Shown piece after piece: positions 53,280 through 64,000 of a stretch of DNA of 64,000 bases. The stretch's first letter is position 1. Every line of letters begins with the position of its first letter. The stretch lies in NCBI GenBank assembly GCA_015178975.1, contig WHVD01000184.1:1-64000 (forward strand), in the 5' to 3' direction. Both the position numbers and the translations under genes were made by a program. The notes under the pieces were generated by a model. That model was not told where the DNA came from. It was given only the letters and a program-made list of their open reading frames with translations, and searched no databases. Source of the DNA: Hysterangium stoloniferum. Its lineage: Eukaryota; Basidiomycota; Agaricomycetes; Hysterangiales; Hysterangiaceae.

Positions 53280-55626
53280 ATGTCCCGTATCTACCGTTCT
53301 TCTGATCCCAAGATTGCCATCCCAGAACGATCCATCTTTGCTCATGTTTTCTCCAAGTCACTAGATCTAACACTACCAGCATACATTGATGCACCGACCG
53401 GATTCACCTTTTCCATCGGCGATGTCCGTTCACGAAGTTTACAGCTTGCATGGGGTCTCAGGAACATTCTCGGCCAGAAGAAAGGTTCTACAATTGCCTT
53501 GTTTTCCCCAAATTCGGTGGCCTGGCCAATTGTCCTTCTTGGAGGCATCGCTGCAGGACTCCGCGTTACGACAATAAACAGTTCATACACGCCTACAGAG
53601 CTTTTGCATCAATTGGAGGTATGGATTTAAGATCCGAAAGGCGCGAAATATTCACGTTGATATCGCTGTGTCTAGGATAGCGGGGCTTATTACGTCTTTA
53701 CTCACCCGACCTTGATCGCTAATGCACGAGAAACGCTAAAATTAATGAAAGTTAGCGAACCTGAGATCAAGAAACGTATTATCCTTGTTGGCCCTCCCGC
53801 CTCATTGGCACATGCACAGGATTGGCAGCGTTACGACGAGCTTCTGGGTAAAGGTCATTTTGAAAAGGAGACAAATTTCGATGGAAGCGCATCAAATGAG
53901 ACAGCATTGCTTTGTTATTCCTCCGGCACTACTTCCAAGTCGAAAGGCGTAGAAGTATGTCCCGTTGTCAATATTAACATTGTCAGCTATTCAGAGACAA
54001 ATCATAAATCAATACGCAGCTTTCTCATTATAACATTGTCAGCGTCATATCCATGGTTGAACCCAAATTTAGTTTTATATACTCAGATGGAGCGGTCGTA
54101 CTCAGTGTTTTACCATTTGTAGGTCCCACATTTAACAGGGATCTTCCCCGACTGCTGACACCACCCCGCAATAGTACCACATCTATGGCCTCGTGAAGCT
54201 CGTTTTATGCCCTCTCTATTGTGGTACCCCCCAAGTTATCATGTCTCACTTCAACCCGGACGATTTCTGTTCATATATCGAGCGTTACAAAGTCACGGCG
54301 TCGCTCATCGTACCTCCCATTTTGGTCGTGCTCGCAAATCACCCTGGTACGCTAACATTATTATTCAGTATACTTTGTTAATTATACTTAAAAGTCCTAT
54401 CCAGCCCCTGAAAAGCATGATCTGAGCAGCCTGAAAGTCCTCTTTTCGGGGGCAGCACCTCTAAGCAAAGATTTAACTCTCGCTGTCCACAGACGCCTTG
54501 AAAAGCAAGGTTGTCAAGTCATGCTCCCACAAGGTACGGCTATATTGGTGTTATTCATGCTTTTGTAAATTATCGTGGCCATTATAGGGTGGGGCCTGAC
54601 AGAGACAAGTCCTACCTGCGCGCTTCAATCGCCGGAAGAGTGGCTAAACAAAGCTGGCAGCATTGGTCGTCTTCTCAGCAACGTGGAAGCGCGACTCGTT
54701 CTTGATGACGGTATAACTGATGCAGGGGAGGGAGTGCCTGGCGAAATTTGGATCAGAGGTCCAAATGTCATGAAAGTACGGCCTTTTCATGTTATTCTAT
54801 TCATGGCGCTGGTGTTCGGGACCCCTTCGTCTATGACTAATTTTCAAATTTGTGTGTAGGGCTATTTAAATAATCCGTCTGCGACAACAGACGCCATCAC
54901 CCCTGATGGCTGGTTCAAAACGGGAGATATCGCTGTAGTAGACAAGGATGGACATTTCTTCATCATTGACCGAAAAAAAGAATTAATTAAATACAAGGTA
55001 AATCAGCAATTTCTTATAATACCGTAATAGATTGGAATAAAATGTCTTGTACAGGGATTCCAAGGCAGGCTCATACGACCGCGTAAAATCCTGATTTTAC
55101 TGATCCCCCATGCACAGTTCCCCCTGCGGATCTAGAAGGTGTCCTCCTTACACACCCAAATGTTATCGATGCTGGTGTCATTGGCGTGTGGTCGGAAGCC
55201 GAGGCGACTGAATTCCCTCGGTGAGTTTTATGCCCCTCATTTCCCCACGATTGTCCTGTTCTCAATGTATTTCCAGGGCATATGTTGTCCCTAGAGGTGG
55301 TGCAGGGAGTTTGAAAACGTCTGTAGAGAAAGATGCCTTTGGCCGTGAGATTCAGACTTGGATACAGAGCAAGGTCGCACGCCATAAATATCTGCGTGGT
55401 GGTGAGTTCGATTATGTTTATTCGAGTGCACCCACCTGTATCTACCCATATCCTTGCAGGTGTCGTGGTGGTTGATGTGGTACCCAAGAGGTAAGTTAAG
55501 CTCTATTTCAGAGGTCTGACTCGGCTAAAATTATTTCGTAGTGCTGCTGGGAAGATCCTTAGAAAGGAACTTAGAGAATTGGCACGAAAGGATCTGCACG
55601 TTACAAACTCTCATCCTAAGCTATGA
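53280..55626 (+). CDS. 4-coumarate-CoA-ligase-like acyl-CoA synthetase
   Basis: Twelve exons (53280-53618, 53676-53954, 54020-54118, 54175-54346, 54405-54533, 54588-54775, 54860-54997, 55055-55064, 55118-55220, 55277-55401, 55460-55490, 55542-55626), total 1698 nt, 565 residues, the usual 4CL length. Motifs: [13 protein letters not shown] (P-loop, usual Gly is Ser), [38 protein letters not shown] across a 10-nt microexon, and [10 protein letters not shown] with the catalytic Lys. It forms an acyl-adenylate and then the CoA thioester of an aryl or fatty acid (family knowledge). The intron after the microexon is GC-AG. The C-terminus HPKL is a weak peroxisomal-type signal. Downstream sequence is segment C. 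Confidence 0.9.
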
Positions 55627-57289
55627 TTCATCGATACCTATCTACTTCAAACATTTCTATTGATATAAATGTCACATTTGCTACATTTAGCTCATACCAT
55701 TTTATTTTATTTTATTTTATTTTTTGTGGAGCGTCAAAAGGAAAGATATTAGCCAAGCCGCTTGGTATTTGGTATATCCCCGCTTCCGTTGCGTCTATTG
55801 AGGCATTTCCCTATGTACGACGATGCATGCATGCTGTCTCACTATGAGCTTAACCGATCCTCAGCCTAGACCTCTACATACGCTCGAAACGTGAGGAGCG
55901 GGAGCTTGTCCGTGCCTGTGCCAGGCGGGGAAAATAGATTGTTGTGGTTTCAGCTTTGTTTCGTGTTTCCAGCAAGCATTTACTTTGGATTGTGTTCTTT
56001 TCTATTCCCTGACCGTCTCCCTATGCTTGTAACCTCTCCCCGCTTTACTTCACTGGCTCTTGCCATGGTATTTTATTTACCTCTATTTTTATTTCTGTAT
56101 CCATTTTATCTGTTAGGGCGCACTGTACAGGATGATATGTGCATGTATTAGACACACACAGGATCAGAGTACATTCGCTGGCCAGGTGAGGACTAGCGGG
56201 GCAAGTTGTGAACTGAGGGTCATGGATCTTATAACAACTGTGTGAATACAGAGCGGGGAAAACCAGCGCGCATTTTCTCTCGCAGCACGGAGTGGGTCTG
56301 ACACGGCATAACGAAATGAGATGTGGATTCGTCGGCTCGATGGGATCCTTCTCGGAGTCGATGCCATCGATTCCAGCTCTACTTCTGACCAAATACCAAA
56401 ATATATGAATATCTTCTCACTGGTGTAAAGCATCCTATTCCATGATTTCATCATTGAGCGTCGCACAGACTGTAATGAGAGTGCGACCTGTTAAGGTTGG
56501 TGAAGTTCTTTCGATGTCGCGTTCAGACGACTTCCTCATCTTCAGTATTCCCCGTGTTCTCCCTATTGTTGTCATTGCTCCTCGTGCTTACTACCCAGTT
56601 TTCAATGCCGATTGTGATACACCAGCCCTGTATCACATACTGGATCCAGTTGATGCCTCTCTTAGGAGAACACGGATCCTGTAATATCATTTTTCTGAGT
56701 TAGGTATCAGGAGTTTCAGAAGTGATATCCTCCTTCATGGCCTAGTAGACCAGTGGGATGTCCCTAGTTAACTGTGTTCAACCCTTGTCCTCGAAATTGT
56801 GCTCGCGTAGGTCGCAATGTCATACTGAAACCCTGCTCGTGAGTCTGCTCCTCATATCGCTCATATATATTTACAACTTGTGTTGCAGTTTCTGTTTGTC
56901 ATACCTCTGCATTTAAGTTGAGGTAATGGCCCACATCAGAGATTTGGGAATCTCTGCGTACCTAGACTCCCTAAATCTGGAGTAAGCTTTTGTATCGGCC
57001 AGTAAACAGGGATCTCGGGAAAGTAGTCTGTCTAGCCGAGCTAGCAACGTCTCCTAGATGGCTCTAGACAATATATACAGCATACTTACTGATCTTCCCA
57101 CATTCCTGATGCAACAGGTTGTCCTCAAGAAGGTCAGTGGGACTGATCTCAATTCAGAGAAACCTCATGAGTAGAAGCATGTGCTGCTTTACCTTGAGAT
57201 GTTAGAGAAATGACATTGACAATATTAAAAACATAACGAATCACTGGAGATCGATGTGCCTTTACTACACCGAGTGGGATTTTTCATGA
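55627..57289. other. Segment C next to the ligase, no clear gene
   Basis: Shared with copy A. It holds the (TTTTA)n microsatellite at 55703-55728 and the open frame 56442-56684 (VKVGEVLSMSRSDDFLIFSI) that is also open in copy A. Nothing else was recognised. Confidence 0.4.
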
Positions 57290-57610
57290 TGACATTGTTG
57301 GGAATCTACCCTGGATAAAATTGAGTCTTAAACCAGACTAAGTCGGCAAAGGCTCTCAGAGAGACAAAATCCCAGACGTCAAGATCGATCTGTGCCGGGT
57401 ACTGGGTCAAAATGGAGTAGGTGGAAATGAGGCTGTGGATAAATAGGCGAAAGGAGCAGCGGAAGGACAGGTTACTTGACCCGAATATCTCCCCCCACTG
57501 CTACAAGCCAGCCTTCGTATGGGGAAAATAAGGACACCCCAAAGATTACCTCTCTTCATCCATGGAGACAATCCCGCCACTTTCCTTGAGACCCCGTGGC
57601 TAATATAATC
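57290..57610 (+). pseudogene. LINE-type RNase H fragment, segment C
   Basis: Plus-strand equivalent of 32290-32620: VKIDLCRVLGQNGVGGNEAV, with a TAG before AKGAAEGQVT and the signature His changed to Gln. A non-LTR retrotransposon relic. Confidence 0.65.
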
Positions 57611-57659
57611 GATCGATACGGACTGGAGCTATCTGCCCCAGCTGGAATGATGGTCAGCT

Positions 57660-58860
57660 TTCCCCTTTTACTCCCACGATTTTGTTTTTCGTTATACCAC
57701 ATCGGTCAAGGATATTTGGGGCCTTATTAAACTCGTATTTAAATCCCGGTCGGTTCACAATCACCGTTCACATTGAATCTGGCATCACAGATGTCACCGT
57801 GGTGTAGGCGGGTAACTAAATTGTCTGCTTCTTGTCTACATAGCGTCGTCCCAATCACGGCCTTGACCATAGGTGCCATATTCGCAGATAATCGTCACAG
57901 CCAACTCCGTAATGGTGTAGCCTCGCGCACCTCGCAGTTTAGTCTGCCAAAATAAATTAAATTGGTGATACACGGACCGACACCGACAACAGTACTGGAA
58001 ATATTCGAAACATTTAACAAAGCATGAGCCACCGGGCAAGAGGCGAAAGCGTTATCCACAACCATACAAAGTACATAGTCTAGCGCGGAGAAAAAGCTAC
58101 CCACATGGTTGGCACCGCGCTGGTCTGCATATGTCTCCCCAAACGGCACGCAGGCTCTTTCCAGGTTTGTTTATCAGAATGATGGACAGCTTGGGAATGT
58201 CGTTGAGCTTGTGCCGTCTGACCGGCATGACGGACGGGCCATGTTACTGTTCAAATTCCGGCCATTCGGGTAATCTCAATATGATGGCCACCAGTATATT
58301 TGGCGCTAAGCTATGTAGTCCTGTACAGTAACTTCGTCATATTAATCATTTTTGTTCATGTACTATCGCATACCCCCTCTTGCGTAAACAGTTATAATTT
58401 GTGGATGCGATTCTGATTCGTGCTATTGCAAACGCTTTCGGTTAATTTAAACTATTCTACATTGCTTGATTACCTGCCTCCGAATGCCTACCAGATTGGC
58501 GTAAACCTAAAAATTTTCGACGTTTAATAGTGCGTGACTTAATACCTTGGCGTAAGAACAACCGGTTATTTCGAGAGAGAATTCAGCATGAATGCATTTG
58601 ACGTAGACCTCTAAGTTGGTAGCATGAACAATATCGCAAAAATCTTCCGTCGATCTACACTAATAGTAAGGGGATATAAAGTAGATCGATTGGTGCGGCA
58701 TAAAATAAGATTGAGGCAGGCTAGTCTTAATCTTCATCCCATTAATCCCACCACAGCTGAACCTTTTGAAGTCGATTACCCGAGTGAGTGTCCAGCATTA
58801 CATAGCACACGGAGCAACAGTGACGTTTCGTCGGGGAAGATCATTAAATATTAGCTCAAA
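57660..58860 (+). other. Antisense coding-like block, copy C
   Basis: Equivalent of 44689-45997 in B. FYSHDFVFRYTTSVKDIWGL (near 57670) has one extra base relative to B; VVPITALTIGAIFADNRHSQ (near 57845) follows a TAG acceptor; YQNDGQLGNVVELVPSDRHD lies near 58170-58230; NNIAKIFRRSTLIVRGYKVD is open at 58624-58854. Several frames are broken. Confidence 0.35.
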
Positions 58861-59123
58861 AAAGTTTTATAGATCGTTTGTGTAGAAGTCAACTAGTCAT
58901 GTGGAGCCCCTTTGGGAGATTTGGGTGAATCAATCACTGGTTTTCCCTAGAAGAGGAAAAATAGATTCAATGTTGTCTAGACGATCAGGGGGTATTTTGG
59001 TTTTCACAAGGCGCAATTTGCCACGTCACCACACGGGAATTTCCCCCATAATGTTACTTCTCTTTGAGCGCATCAAATGTAAAAATCAGATTCATTGGGA
59101 GGTTTATGGACGAACTATGATAG

Positions 59124-59678
59124 CTAGAAGATAGAACATATAAACTTGTCTTCCCAGGACATATAAGACGAGACGTCCTCGGGTAAAAGTGTGCGCTTTG
59201 CACGAAGTTCCTTTGCCTCCCGTTCCTCAATACCATCTAAAACATCCCCAGGTGCAAGGCCTTTCTTGTGGTCCTTACAGTGCTGCTGAAAATTTTCAGA
59301 AAAGAAAAAACCGCCCCGCTTGGGGCAAGCTTCTTCTCGACACTTCAACAGTGAGTTATGGACAATTTCCCACTGTTGGCAGGACAAGTCGACACTTCCA
59401 CCTTCCCAAAGTTCAAATAAATGGCCTCTTAGCCAGTGATCCATGAGATCTTGTGGAGTATTGTAACGGTATGAGCAGCGTCTCCGAGACAGATCAGTTT
59501 GGATCATAGGCAAACATGTGCGATCCGGCGGTTGGAAATTGCTGAGGGTATCCGACCATACGGTTTGGGAAGAGGTTGGGGGGAGGAAAGAGGACGGTGA
59601 TTGTGCGGTAGGGGACAAGTCATTGCTGGAGAGTGCGTCCAGCTCCTCGCCCTTGATGGATTTCCTGGGGGGCACCAC
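59124..59678 (-). pseudogene. ORF3, copy C: start codon lost
   Basis: The zinc-finger protein of copies A and B, open for 184 codons, but the ATG of the other copies reads ATA here (near 59708). An in-frame later start would omit the first residues only. The finger residues are unchanged (CREEACPKRGG to QQHCKDH). Confidence 0.6.
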
Positions 59679-60175
59679 GGAAGCGATATTTCCCTCCGGG
59701 TGCTCTATGTGATCTTTTTTTAATGGTTGACGGGGAGTTGCACTGCAGCCAGCAAATCGATCGGGAAATGTAATCAGTGAATTGAAATAATAGATCCGCT
59801 TTACTCACTTTTTCATCTCCCCGTCATAAATCGATATGGAATTGGGATAATAGTTCCCACACGTTCCACTCATGTTCAACAGTCCGGTGCAGATCTCTTT
59901 CCAATCCGCTAGTTTGACGTGTAAATTGAATCCTGCACCGTCTTTGGAAAGAACCCTGTTTTAAGCATTATATAATTTCAGTCCACATCATCACAATTTT
60001 TTCATGCTTACAGATTCAGGGACTTATGCAGTTCAAGAATATTATCCCTATGGTCCTCAGTGCTATGAGCGGTAGCGATTATACGAGTGGGACACATGAC
60101 GGGTCCTGTGCTGGAGCTGGCTCGCATCTGACATCCTGAGCCACTCGGGAATGCTACACTATTAAGGGGAAAAAC

Positions 60176-60721
60176 TCAGTTTTGTCGCATCATATACACC
60201 GTTGATACCGACTCCTCTTTAATCAACATATTGTCACCAGACCCATCGCTATTGCTGTCCCCTCTAGCCCGCCCCAGACCAATTGGGTACTGAAAATGGG
60301 TGGGGTGGACTCGCCGAGCAAGGGGAGGCCATGGTTGCTGGTCGCCGGTTTTTACCGGGTGGGGGGTGTCCTCTAAGGAGGGAGGAGTCACAGTGGTCTT
60401 TGGCAACCCGTGGGATACAAGAGCACGCTTATTTTTACTCCTCACGGGCTGCAGGGGGTCGTATATTACCTTTTTTGGGAGGCTATCTATACGATCCCGA
60501 GAAACGCTGGCCTCTCTGCGTCTGAAAGGGAGTGCGAGTGGGGTGTCATCCATATCGGATTCGTCCGCGAAGAAAAATATTCGTGGGCGACGGCGACGAA
60601 TCCTTGGGAGAGAAAGCGGGGTGGATTCTGAAGACTTTGTCCCGCGAGTTGCTGAGACACGTTCCAAGTTGGCACTAGCATCAACCCTGTAGGCCTGTGG
60701 GTAAGCGAACAAAATTTTCAA
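60176..60721 (-). pseudogene. ORF2, copy C: last residues shifted
   Basis: 181 codons, like copies A and B until EESVST, where a small deletion shifts the frame and the end reads VYMMRQN. Otherwise only a few substitutions. Confidence 0.55.
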
Positions 60722-61727
60722 ATTAATCTCTCACTGCTGTTGATGTTCGTGTCTTTCCCCGACACTCAGGGTGTGCAACGTTCTGAGTGATTTGGGGAGA
60801 TCAAGGTCTCCTTCAAGGTCACGGTCACTGAGGTGAAAGGATAAGTAAAGGTGTTGAAGTAAAAAGTCTGCTGACATACTAAGATATTTTGCTCATGTAT
60901 GGACAGAGGATGGTGGTGTTCACAGAGTGGGGGGAAAGGTTTAGAAGAAGACTGTTATCTGTCTGTCCCCTCGAACCCTGACATGTCGCCTAAATCGAGC
61001 TAAGCGAGCCGGTAGAGCTTCAGAAGAGCTCGGGAACCAGATCTGTCACTTTGGCTTTCATTTCTCTTATCTCTTTTCGCTTACAGAGTAAACATTGCCA
61101 TAACCATCCGAGCACTTGCCCCAGCAGGTCTGAGTATGATATATAAACATGGATAGGGCAAGTTGTGCACACTTGTGTTTGCCTGGCTAGGAGGGCTAAT
61201 GCCAGCATCATTAAATTCTCAACCAATATGCTCAAAGTCAGCGTAACAAGTAGGCTTACGCTAAACAGGATGGTCAAGGTTCTTGAGATATATCTATGCC
61301 TCCCCCACCATATGCTATACACCCACGGCTAAAACCAAAGATTGATGGGATCATGTCCGACGATTTGGATCCTATGTTGAACCACAATTTCCTTAAAATT
61401 CAAGGAAAGATAGAAATTCCAGAAGTAAAAGTACCATTGTCATGGTATACGTCAATAATGTTAAAAATATATGGCGGATTTTCGAGGGGCCTCATCTTTT
61501 CTATACTCTTATAGCTGTTTAATTGTAGATAAATTGGTAACGTTAAATATCCTTGTGCTAACACAGTATGACCGCGATGAGCGCAGCAAAACCCCGTGCG
61601 TCCTCAACGGCTTACAACACAAATATCCAGAAATTATAAAAACTATCAAAATGCGCCACACCCCAAGCATTGATTACAGGTTGGCGGATGTAAGCCCAGT
61701 ATAATGGAAGAACTTGAAAAGGATTTG

Positions 61728-62618
61728 TCATGGCAAAGCCACGTTCTCCGCATTCGAGTCCAGAGCGTCATCATTCGTGGACTGGATTGGTATTCGAGGT
61801 TCCATTCGTATCGAGGCAAAGAGTGCTAATAAGGTGGATACGATTCCCAACGCCATAACAGGTCCTGCAAATCCCCACCCTCTGGCTGAACAAAAGGGGA
61901 AATATGCGCCTGAGTTGAGTACACCCGCCAGTGGGCCTCCAATCCTTGCAAAGGACCCGAAGGCTACCCCGAAGAGTATAAACCTGTGTGATATCAGGAA
62001 TAAGGGGAATGTCATAAACACTATGGCCAGGGTGGATCCTATCCATATGTTGTTTCGATATAAAAAATTTATTGTCAACGCCATGGCGGTGAGAATGATG
62101 GAGAGGATGATCAGTCCTATATAGAACCCATCGTTTTACCTTCATCCATGCAGCAATTGTTATCCACACGCCATAACCGCCACGGGAAGACTAGAATACA
62201 TCCAAAGAGATAAATTTAATCCAGAAACGTCTTGGGTACTACCACCTCTACACAACTTGTAGATTGACAGGCATGTGGTAACGAAAATAAACGAGTCTTT
62301 TGACAAAATCTTTCATGTACCCTCCTAGGGCGACTTCTTTGTAGATACCGGAGTGGTAGCACATGTGCCAATACTTGTTTCCAGGTAGAGGTTAATGCAG
62401 CACGCGATGGTAAGTGGACACGCAGGCATTCCCATGCTACATCGTGGAGGCAGCATTTGAATCTTTCACGGAACAGAGCGGGAAGGTGGAATAGCCACCA
62501 TGTCACGTTTAAGTTGATCATCGTAAGAACAAAAATACCCCAGTCCAATCCATCAGTCTCGCGCTGTTTGCTGGCGGGGAGGTGACACGAGGGGGTGAAG
62601 GAAAGGTAGGATCCATGT
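61728..62618 (-). pseudogene. ORF1, copy C: 8-nt deletion, intact C-terminal half
   Basis: The N-terminal part (from near 62618) shifts frame at TWKQ near 62380 because 8 nt present in A and B are missing. The C-terminal half (62084-61728) is the only unbroken version: it reads through the position where B has TAG and continues as SIRMEPRIPIQSTNDDALDS to the stop. Confidence 0.6.
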
Positions 62619-63169
62619 CACTATCTCAAATGGTCGAGAAGGAACGGGGATCTGCTATAGTAATCCTACACTGCAGGGGATATTAACAAAATATGGTGTT
62701 TGGTGCTATGTTGTAACATGAGGTCAAGGTAGCCAGACAACTGTAGCTTAGACAGGCATTATTAAATGGTGCCCGCCTAAGATTTGAATAAATGACTGGG
62801 AGCCGAACGCTCCTTTTGGTTAGAGTCGACAATATCATCATAGCATATCGATACCCTCAGCTTTCACTGGAAGAACGCCCCGGATTTGAGGATCCGGGGC
62901 TTCTTCCGTTGAAAGAGGGTTGAAGAGGGTGTCGATTATAGAAAGAGACTTCCTGTCATGTCGCTGTGTGTTTGTACGCTACGGGAGTGTGGAATAATTA
63001 CCACCTCTCAGTGGTTTTAGAGTAGCTAAGCTTTATTAGACGTCCCCACTCACCACATTTTTCATCGAGAATGCCCGAGAAACGCTGAAAAAATGAAGCC
63101 GAGGTCGAGAGGCAGATTACGCTTCTTGACCCTTCCTTCTAATCAGCCTGCATGGTCAAGAGATAAATC

Positions 63170-63320
63170 ACGCTCCATTTCAGGGACCTGTCGGACCGCG
63201 ACTAACACTATATGTTAGTACATTTTTAGTGGTGCTGGAAAGATTCGTGGAGAGTAACTACGAAATTTAGCAGAGACGGATTTGAACGTTATAGGTCTTC
63301 GTGCCAACCCGGTATAATTC
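63170..63320 (+). pseudogene. Diverged 4CL-like 3' end, segment C
   Basis: Same relic as 39990-40170, here on the plus strand: SGAGKIRGE, a stop, then LAETDLNVIGLRAN. It is aligned with the last exon of the intact ligase. Confidence 0.55.
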
Positions 63321-63491
63321 AACCATAGGTATGTATTTCAAAAGTTTTTATAGAAGTAGATATCGCATTTACGTTTGCTAATTCGTCGCATTCACTCATT
63401 ATGTATTGATCTTGAGTACTAGTCCATGCACTTGGAGCTTCGTCACTATAGAGACGTTGCGGCATTAGTTATGCAATGTTTAATGGGACCA

Positions 63492-63692
63492 TCAGGTGGG
63501 AGGAGATATTAGAGTGCCTTCAAGGCGTTGTGGAGGCCAGATCAATAATACACCTTTCCCCTCCGAGTCGATATCGCCGACTGCGATGTGAGTACCGTTT
63601 ACAGCCAAACTATTAGTTTTAAATAACCCAGGTGATTCGCTGGTCCAAATTTTCTCCATTTTCGATTTATGCACGCTGAGGGTTCCTAACAA
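63492..63692 (-). pseudogene. WD40-like gene fragment, segment C flank
   Basis: Reads KIWTSESPGLFKTNSLAVNG followed by HIAVGDIDSEGKGVLLIWPP, one blade-like repeat. No start, no further blades in the window. The right-hand part is absent from segment B, where the Copia LTR cuts it. Confidence 0.45.
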
Positions 63693-63817
63693 TGTTAGGT
63701 GAAAACACTGTTCGCTGAAGCGAAGGCACTAAAGAAAGAAAGAATAAATATTTGCACTTGCAGAAGCTGGATATACCTACATCCCATAATAGGACCTTCA
63801 GCAATCTACCAGCATAG

Positions 63818-64000
63818 GGTGGGGCCTGATAGAAACAAGTCCTACCTGCGCGCTTCAATCGCCCGAAGAGTGGCTAAACAAAGCTGGCAGCATTGGAAGC
63901 GCGACTCGTTCTTGATGACGGCATAACTAATGCAGCGGAGGGAGAGCCTGGCGAGATTTGGATCAGAGGTCCAAATGTCATAAAGGTACGGCCTTTTCGT
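63818..64000 (+). pseudogene. Another 4CL-like gene fragment at the window end
   Basis: Matches exon 6 of the intact ligase (54588-54775) from its splice acceptor onward ([20 protein letters not shown]), but lacks 20 nt after AGCATTGG, which shifts the frame. It continues past the window end. Confidence 0.75.

Larger units (their letters stand above)
55627..63600 (-). repeat. Duplicated segment, copy C (inverted)
   Basis: Reverse complement of copies A and B. From 55627 to about 57660 it matches only A, from 57660 to 62830 both A and B, and from 62830 to about 63590 only B. It is contiguous with the intact ligase gene, so it may be closest to the ancestral arrangement. Confidence 0.88.

Noticed and set aside
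55065..55117. GT donor at 55083 for the ligase intron
   Set aside because: Would give a 35-nt intron and insert extra residues in the conserved GFQV region; the GC-AG choice restores the motif and frame.
26809..63600. Starship-type giant element
   Set aside because: No tyrosine-recombinase (captain) gene, no common 5' gene and no matching direct-repeat ends at the three copies.
1..64000. CRISPR arrays, operons, prophage or bacterial origin
   Set aside because: Intron-rich eukaryotic genes and fungal retrotransposons; no regularly spaced repeats.

Overview
This window is eukaryotic and fits a filamentous basidiomycete (Agaricomycetes-like) best. Genes have many short introns of about 50-65 nt, the transposons are chromodomain Ty3/Gypsy, Ty1/Copia, Tc1/mariner-like and hAT-like, and the few host genes are nuclear fungal types (zuotin, a Tim17-like protein, a 4-coumarate-CoA-ligase-like enzyme). 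The species cannot be named from sequence alone. Most of the window is nested and decayed transposons plus segmental duplications.

Layout. 1-6795: a Ty3/Gypsy chromovirus, cut by the window start, with its 3' LTR; it carries an antisense spliced gene between the chromodomain and the LTR. 6796-10647: a Ty1/Copia element into which the Gypsy LTR cuts directly. 10648-20470: tandem and inverted copies of a ~3.7 kb unit around an unrecognised 459-residue gene (best copy 14651-16227), one copy with a hAT-like insert. 20470-23653: a second, heavily CpG-mutated Gypsy fragment holding a solo LTR with a 5-bp target duplication. 23654-26808: a Tc1/mariner-like transposon with matching terminal inverted repeats and TA flanks.

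26809-34537 (copy A), 38392-45890 (copy B) and 55627-63600 (copy C, inverted) are three copies of a 6-8 kb segment with the same unknown ORFs: a multi-pass membrane protein (ORF1), a basic, proline- and serine-rich protein (ORF2), a C2H2-like zinc-finger protein (ORF3) and antisense reading frames. A and C reach the 3' end of an acyl-CoA-synthetase gene. A and B are separated by an inverted Copia element (34538-38391) that holds another solo LTR. B is hit by two further solo LTRs.

47590-55626 is a more normal gene island: a ~100-residue membrane protein, zuotin, a predicted PB1-like plus retropepsin-like protein and a Tim17-family-like protein (all minus strand), a 101-bp palindrome, then an apparently intact 12-exon 4CL-like ligase on the plus strand. 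The window ends in relics of more 4CL-like copies and a WD40-like fragment.

Most promising for novelty: the antisense Zn2Cys6-like gene inside the Gypsy element, the triplicated three-ORF segment, the PB1/retropepsin gene that lacks the DTG/DSG motif, and the unrecognised tandem gene family. All intron models are hand-read from splice signals and frame consistency; no search was run.
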